Assembly: GCA_903914045.1 (NCBI GenBank)
Contig: CAIWNO010000149.1
Span: forward strand, 1-10,105
Reading direction: 5' to 3'
DNA: 10,105 nt
Source of the DNA: an uncultured bacterium
GTDB taxonomy: Bacteria; Planctomycetota; Phycisphaerae; Phycisphaerales; SM1A02
The notes under the pieces are model-generated. The model was given only the letters and a program-made list of their open reading frames with translations. It was not told the origin of the DNA and did not search any database. A program made the translations under genes and the position numbers. Position 1 is the first letter of the stretch. Every line of letters begins with the position of its first letter. Positions 5,990 through 10,105 of the stretch are shown one piece after another.

Positions 5990-6144
5990 CAAATTCACTC
6001 TGGTCAAATTTCAAAAAGTGAAGCTTGTGTTGTGTCATTTGTGATTGTCTTGACTCATTCGTGTCGCGCGCAACTGTGATTGAACCAACGCATTCGCATG
6101 AATTCTTGGGCACATTCTTGCGCTTCATCACGCGCGGATTTCGC

Positions 6145-6183
6145 TAGAATCAACCCTTCATTCGCAACTTTCTTGCAATTAGG
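6145..6183 (+). promoter_or_regulatory. Candidate -10 and ribosome site for aconitase
   Basis: TAGAAT (6145-6150) is a 5/6 match to a -10 box, with no properly spaced -35. AGGA (6180-6183) is 9 nt before the ATG at 6193 and supports that start. The remainder of the 203-bp gap after the serine acetyltransferase is rich in GTGATTG/TTTGTG-like words and shows no terminator or gene. Confidence 0.35.
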
Positions 6184-6192
6184 AATTACCAC

Positions 6193-8901
6193 ATGTCGCA
6201 CACCGCACACGACCCGTTTGGAGCCCGCACCGCACTTTCTACGCCGCTTGGGCAAATGCATTATTACAGCCTTTCTGTGCTGAAACAGTTTGGTGATGTG
6301 GATCGGCTTCCCTATTCAATCAAGGTGTTGCTAGAAAGCGTGTTGCGCAATGTGGATGGCCGCGTGTACACGCAAGAGCATGTGAAGGCGATCGCAGCGA
6401 GCGATCCCAAGCGTCAAAGCGATGAGGAAATTCCGTTCATGCCAGGGCGCGTGGTGTTGCAAGATTTCACGGGCGTTCCTTGCGTGGTTGATTTGGCCGC
6501 CATGCGCGGCGCCATGCAGCGAATGGGCGGCGACCCGAAGCGTGTGAATCCGCTTGTTCCATGCGATTTGGTGATTGACCACTCGGTTCAAGTGGATGCG
6601 TATGCCAGCGGCGTGGCGTTGACTATTAACAGTGAAAAAGAATTTGAACGCAACATGGAGCGCTATGAATTTTTAAAGTGGGGGCAAGGCGCGTTTGAGA
6701 ATTTCCGCGTGGTGCCGCCGGGAACGGGCATTGTGCATCAAGTGAATTTGGAATATCTAGCCAAAGTGGTGTGGGAAAAAGATGGCGTGCTCTATCCAGA
6801 TAGTTTGGTGGGAACCGACAGCCACACCACCATGATCAACGGCTTGGGTGTTCTTGGTTGGGGCGTGGGCGGCATTGAAGCCGAGGCCGTAATGCTGGGA
6901 CAGCCTATTTACATGCTGATTCCGGAGGTTGTTGGCGTTCGCTTAACGGGCAAGTTGCCCGAGGGCACAACGGCCACGGATTTGGTTTTGCGTGTTACGG
7001 AAATGTTGCGCAAGCATGGCGTGGTGAACAAGTTCGTGGAATTTTTTGGCGCGGGCTTGGCTGACATGCCGGTTGCCAATCGCGCCACCATTGCAAACAT
7101 GGCGCCGGAGTACGGCGCGACTTGCGGCTTCTTTCCAATTGATGAACAGACGTTGACCTACATGCGCTTGTCTGGCCGCGACGAGAATTTAATCAAGACC
7201 GTGGAGATGTATTCAAAGGCGCAAGGTTTTTGGCGCGATGATGCGCGCGAAGTGTCGTACGCCACAGTTCTTGAACTGGATCAATCGACCATCACGCCAA
7301 GCTTGGCGGGGCCATCTCGTCCGCAAGACCGCGTGGAGTTGAAGGCCATGAAAAGTTCGTGGCACGCGGCGCTTCCAAAATTAAAATCCGCCGGCAAATC
7401 TGCAGCGGCAAGTGCAGCTACGGCCACCGCGCTGGCCGATGACGGCGTGGCCATTATGATGGATGGTCAAGAATGCATTCTAAAAAATGGCGCCGTGGTG
7501 ATTGCCGCCATCACCAGTTGCACCAACACCAGCAATCCAAGCGTGATGATTGGCGCCGGTCTTTTAGCCAAAAAATCCCACGAATTTGGCTTACTTCGCA
7601 AGCCGTGGGTTAAAAGTTCCTTGGCGCCAGGCAGCAAAGTTGTGACGGAATATTTGAAGAAGTCCGGCTCCATGCCGGCGCTTGAGGCGCTTGGTTTTTA
7701 TGTGGTTGGTTACGGTTGCACCACATGCATTGGCAATAGTGGTCCGCTTCCAGACGCTGTTGAGAATGCGATCAAGGGCAACGACATGGTTGTGGCCAGC
7801 GTGCTTTCGGGCAACCGAAATTTTGAAGCGCGCGTGCACCCAGATGTAAAGGCGAATTATTTGGCAAGCCCCGCGCTTGTGGTGGCGTACGCCATCGCTG
7901 GCACTGTTGACATTGATTTGCAAACCGAACCACTTGGCATTTCAAAGACCGGCAAGCCCGTGTACTTGCGCGACGTGTGGCCAAGTCAAAAAGAAATTGA
8001 CGCGGCGGTTTCCTCCAGTGTGACCAACGAACAATTTCGCACGCAGTACGCCAGTGTGTTTGACGGCAGCGACGAGTGGAAAGAAATTGCCACCACGCGC
8101 GGCGACATGTATCAATGGAACGCCAAGAGCACGTACATTCAAGAGCCACCATTTTTCACCACTATGACTCTCGCTGAACCAGGTCCGATTGGCTCTATCA
8201 AAGAGGCGCGTTGCTTGGCCAAACTTGGAGATAGCGTGACCACCGACCACATTTCGCCAGCGGGAAACATTAAAAAAGACGGGCCTGCAGGGGCTTTTTT
8301 AACCCAGCATGGTGTGCCCGTGAGCATGTTTAACAGTTACGGAAGCCGCCGTGGCAACGACCGCGTGATGACGCGTGGAACATTTGCCAACACGCGTATT
8401 CAAAATCAACTTGCGCCTGGAACCATGGGCGGCGTGACCACGGATTTTATTGACGGCGCGGTCAAGTCCATCTTTGACGCCGCTGAACATTACAAGAAGT
8501 CCGGCATTGCGCTGGTGGTTCTTGCGGGCAAGGATTACGGCATGGGTTCATCGCGCGACTGGGCCGCAAAGGGCGCGTACTTGTTGGGCGTGCGCGCGGT
8601 GATCGCGGAAAGTTTTGAGCGCATCCATCGCTCCAACTTGGTTGGCATGGGCGTCATGCCTCTGACATATCAAACTGGACAGACCGCGCAGAGTTTGGGT
8701 TTGACTGGCCAGGAAATATTCGACATTGATTTGCCAGCGGACATAAAGCCGCGTCAATTGATCACGGTTCACGCGCGGCGCGCGGGCTCGGCCGACATAC
8801 GCTTTGAAACCGTCTGCCGCATAGACACGCCTGTTGAGGTTGACTACTACCGCAACGGCGGAATATTGCACACGGTGTTGCGACGCATGGCCAAAGCGTA
8901 A
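6193..8901 (+). CDS. acnA: Aconitate hydratase, AcnA/IRP1 type
   Basis: This TCA-cycle enzyme interconverts citrate and isocitrate through cis-aconitate with a [4Fe-4S] cluster, in the cytoplasm. The 902 residues match the usual 890-910 of the AcnA/IRP1 branch, not AcnB. The start MSHTAHDPFGARTAL is typical and is preceded by AGGA. Family motifs appear in order: QDFTGVPCVVDLAAMR, LVGTDSHTTMINGLGVLGWGVGGIEAEA (DSH at 209-211), then the cluster ligands C443 (ITSCTNTSNP), C509 and C512 (GYGCTTCIGNSGP). Their spacing (65 and 2 residues between) is that of this branch. The C-terminal swivel domain carries NSYGSRRGNDRVM, GKDYGMGSSRDWAAKG (S786-S787-R788) and ESFERIHRSNLVGMGVMPL. An Ala-rich stretch near 395-412 (SAAASAATATALADDG) probably marks a surface loop or interdomain linker. 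No IRE-like or iron-box control element was recognised. No clear terminator follows. Confidence 0.97.
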   Translation: MSHTAHDPFGARTALSTPLGQMHYYSLSVLKQFGDVDRLPYSIKVLLESVLRNVDGRVYTQEHVKAIAASDPKRQSDEEIPFMPGRVVLQDFTGVPCVVDLAAMRGAMQRMGGDPKRVNPLVPCDLVIDHSVQVDAYASGVALTINSEKEFERNMERYEFLKWGQGAFENFRVVPPGTGIVHQVNLEYLAKVVWEKDGVLYPDSLVGTDSHTTMINGLGVLGWGVGGIEAEAVMLGQPIYMLIPEVVGVRLTGKLPEGTTATDLVLRVTEMLRKHGVVNKFVEFFGAGLADMPVANRATIANMAPEYGATCGFFPIDEQTLTYMRLSGRDENLIKTVEMYSKAQGFWRDDAREVSYATVLELDQSTITPSLAGPSRPQDRVELKAMKSSWHAALPKLKSAGKSAAASAATATALADDGVAIMMDGQECILKNGAVVIAAITSCTNTSNPSVMIGAGLLAKKSHEFGLLRKPWVKSSLAPGSKVVTEYLKKSGSMPALEALGFYVVGYGCTTCIGNSGPLPDAVENAIKGNDMVVASVLSGNRNFEARVHPDVKANYLASPALVVAYAIAGTVDIDLQTEPLGISKTGKPVYLRDVWPSQKEIDAAVSSSVTNEQFRTQYASVFDGSDEWKEIATTRGDMYQWNAKSTYIQEPPFFTTMTLAEPGPIGSIKEARCLAKLGDSVTTDHISPAGNIKKDGPAGAFLTQHGVPVSMFNSYGSRRGNDRVMTRGTFANTRIQNQLAPGTMGGVTTDFIDGAVKSIFDAAEHYKKSGIALVVLAGKDYGMGSSRDWAAKGAYLLGVRAVIAESFERIHRSNLVGMGVMPLTYQTGQTAQSLGLTGQEIFDIDLPADIKPRQLITVHARRAGSADIRFETVCRIDTPVEVDYYRNGGILHTVLRRMAKA

Positions 8902-8976
8902 GTTGTGTAATTGCTTTGCTGAATTACGTTGGGTGATGTGGTGTGGCGTGGTATGGCGCAAGACACGCTAAAAATG

Positions 8977-9005
8977 TTGTAAATATGCCTGAAAAAAGGT
9001 AGTTT
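8977..9005 (+). promoter_or_regulatory. Weak candidate promoter for the ComF-type gene
   Basis: TTGTAA (8977-8982) is followed after 17 nt by TAGTTT (9000-9005), with the gene starting at 9043. Upstream, 8931-8956 is a G/T-rich low-complexity run of GTGG-like words after the aconitase stop. The matches are partial. Confidence 0.25.
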
Positions 9006-9042
9006 TTACAAGACCGCCTTGTGGCGTCGGCATGATGGGCGC

Positions 9043-9768
9043 ATGAACAATTCCATAGTGCAACGCGCGTTGGCGTGGCGTGCGCAGGGCGAAGAATATC
9101 TTTTTGCCCGCGCTAAAACATTTTTTAAACACATGCTTGATTGGCTTGAGCAGTGCGAAGAATATTTTTTAGGCCGTGGACGCCAGAACGCAAGCCGCGC
9201 CGTGCATGGTGCCATTGACATGCAGTCGCCGGATGAGGTGGCAAAGTTTGAGACCGCTGATGTGTGCTGTCTTGGCTTGTACACATTGCCGCTTTCAGAA
9301 ATTGTTCTTGCTGTTAAAAAGCAAAGGTGGTCGCGTGCGGGAACAGCGTTGGGAAAAGTGCTTGCACGCAAGGCTTCAATTCAATTTGGCGTCCATGATT
9401 GCGCAGGGGCGCAGAATTGGATTGTGGTTCCAATACCAACTCCGTTTCTGCGCCGTGTCATGCGCGGAATTGATCACTCGGACATCATTGCGAGCGCGTT
9501 TGCGAATGAATTGCGCTTTCCCCTGCGCCGTGCGCTGTGGCAACGTTTTGGACGCACTCAAAAAACATTAAATCGCAGCGGGCGTTTACAGCGTTTGCAA
9601 CGCTTTGCCCTGCGCCGTTGGCATGTCGAAAGCGTGCTTGGAAAGAGCGTCATTTTAGTGGATGACATCAGAACAACGGGGGCAACCTTGTCTCAGGCAA
9701 CTCAGGTGCTTCTGCACGCTGGCGCCACGCGAGTAGTGGCCGCGGTGGTGTGCATGGTGGAAAAATAA
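9043..9768 (+). CDS. ComF family phosphoribosyltransferase-like protein, no zinc finger
   Basis: The start chosen is the ATG at 9043 (241 residues); an in-frame TTG at 9019 would add 8 residues, and neither has a strong ribosome site. The C-terminal half is a type I phosphoribosyltransferase fold of the ComF kind: VVPIP (128-132), RGIDHSD (141-147, matching the usual RGFNQSE), QKTLNRSGRLQR (173-184, matching the Q..LsR..R segment) and the PRPP loop VILVDDIRTTGATL (203-216). LGLYTLPLSEIVLAVKKQRW (about 77-96) matches the segment that normally follows the zinc ribbon. ComF proteins usually start with a CxxC...CxxC ribbon. Here the first 70 residues have only scattered cysteines and an EEY(L/F)-containing duplicated-looking segment. 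In competent bacteria ComF acts in DNA uptake, but many homologues have other or unknown roles, so competence should not be assumed. No partner gene is adjacent. Confidence 0.82.
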   Translation: MNNSIVQRALAWRAQGEEYLFARAKTFFKHMLDWLEQCEEYFLGRGRQNASRAVHGAIDMQSPDEVAKFETADVCCLGLYTLPLSEIVLAVKKQRWSRAGTALGKVLARKASIQFGVHDCAGAQNWIVVPIPTPFLRRVMRGIDHSDIIASAFANELRFPLRRALWQRFGRTQKTLNRSGRLQRLQRFALRRWHVESVLGKSVILVDDIRTTGATLSQATQVLLHAGATRVVAAVVCMVEK

Positions 9769-9884
9769 CCATAAATTACTGTTTTAATGACACTTATGTT
9801 TAAAATCCAAACTCAAATCAGACTTCGCAATCGGTACTTTGAACAGGCATTTCTGACCAAATGAACTACGGTTCATGGATCGAA

Positions 9885-10105
9885 TTACGTCAAGTTATAA
9901 ACAATTTGGATTTTGCCCCCCAATGAGTTGACAGCCTTGGAGATTTGGTTAGACTCCTCGACCCTGCATTTCCAACTGAAAGGTTGGAAGGCAGGATTCT
10001 CTTTGAAAAGTGAACAGTTTGGATACGCCGCGAGGATGTGCGGTTTTTGTGATTTGGTTACGGCCAGATCATGGAAGCCAGTTCCCATTATTGGGAGCAA
10101 CTCAG
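9885..10105 (-). CDS. Possible 3' end of an unrecognised gene leaving the window
   Basis: A minus-strand frame is open from the window edge to a TAA at 9887-9885, covering at least 73 codons with no start required inside the window. The visible C-terminal part has a varied, protein-like composition (SQKPHILAAYPNCSLF, then SWKCRVEESNQISKAVNSL and IQIVYNLT at the end), but I recognise no family. The codons look less GC-rich at third positions than the neighbouring metabolic genes. It may be a true gene of different origin or a chance open frame. The ATG nearest the edge has no ribosome site. Confidence 0.3.
   Translation of the reverse strand, partial: ELLPIMGTGFHDLAVTKSQKPHILAAYPNCSLFKENPAFQPFSWKCRVEESNQISKAVNSLGGKIQIVYNLT
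9963..9995. repeat. Terminator-like hairpin without T tract
   Basis: CCTGC...TTCCAAC (9963-9976) pairs with GTTGGAA...GCAGG (9983-9995), 5 + 7 bp with a small internal loop and a 6-nt loop. It lies about 195 nt past the ComF-type gene and within the possible minus-strand frame. No T run follows on either side. A second small stem, ATGAAC-TACG-GTTCAT, lies at 9861-9876. Otherwise 9769-9884 shows nothing recognisable. Confidence 0.4.

Noticed and set aside
6193..8961. Several minus-strand frames of 60-137 codons under aconitase
   Set aside because: They are antisense shadows of a complete, motif-rich aconitase and have no support of their own.
4047..9768. A single operon of all plus-strand genes
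   Set aside because: Gaps of 116, 203 and 141 bp, candidate promoter elements before most genes and no shared pathway argue against it, although no strong terminators separate them.
9043..9768. Competence locus
   Set aside because: Only a ComF-type protein is present, without its zinc ribbon and without other competence genes in view.

Overview
The window most resembles a planctomycete of the class Phycisphaerae. The main clue is the C-terminus of two exported proteins: a PTPGA box, a short hydrophobic helix (ALVGLA) and an Arg-rich end. That is the PEP-CTERM-like sorting tail I associate with this class. This is recognition from memory, not a search result. No rRNA, tRNA, CRISPR array, insertion sequence or phage gene was seen.

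Layout. The left 3.6 kb is on the minus strand and holds three tandem members of one exported-protein family, each with its own leader. The outermost (1-812) runs off the window. The second (1458-2393) is its close paralogue, and the third (2831-3628) is more distant. The second and third end in clear Rho-independent terminators, so each appears to be its own transcription unit. Their leaders are long and structured. The most striking, upstream of the outermost gene, is an array of small hairpins repeating every 30 nt, followed further upstream by a perfect 15-bp hairpin.

A divergent intergenic region (3629-4046) holds a long imperfect inverted repeat and a candidate promoter for the plus-strand genes. 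The right 6 kb is on the plus strand and is housekeeping metabolism: a short-chain 3-hydroxyacyl-CoA dehydrogenase (4047-4913), serine O-acetyltransferase (5030-5989), an AcnA/IRP1-type aconitase (6193-8901) and a ComF-type phosphoribosyltransferase lacking the usual N-terminal zinc-finger cysteines (9043-9768). The gaps between them are 116, 203 and 141 bp, so a tight operon is unlikely. The first three share acetyl-CoA and TCA metabolism only loosely. The last 340 bp contain a possible partial minus-strand gene that leaves the window.

What looks least ordinary is the trio of surface or exported paralogues: patchwork identity between copies, exchanged 5' ends, and a hairpin array whose stems differ but remain paired. 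The metabolic genes look conventional.
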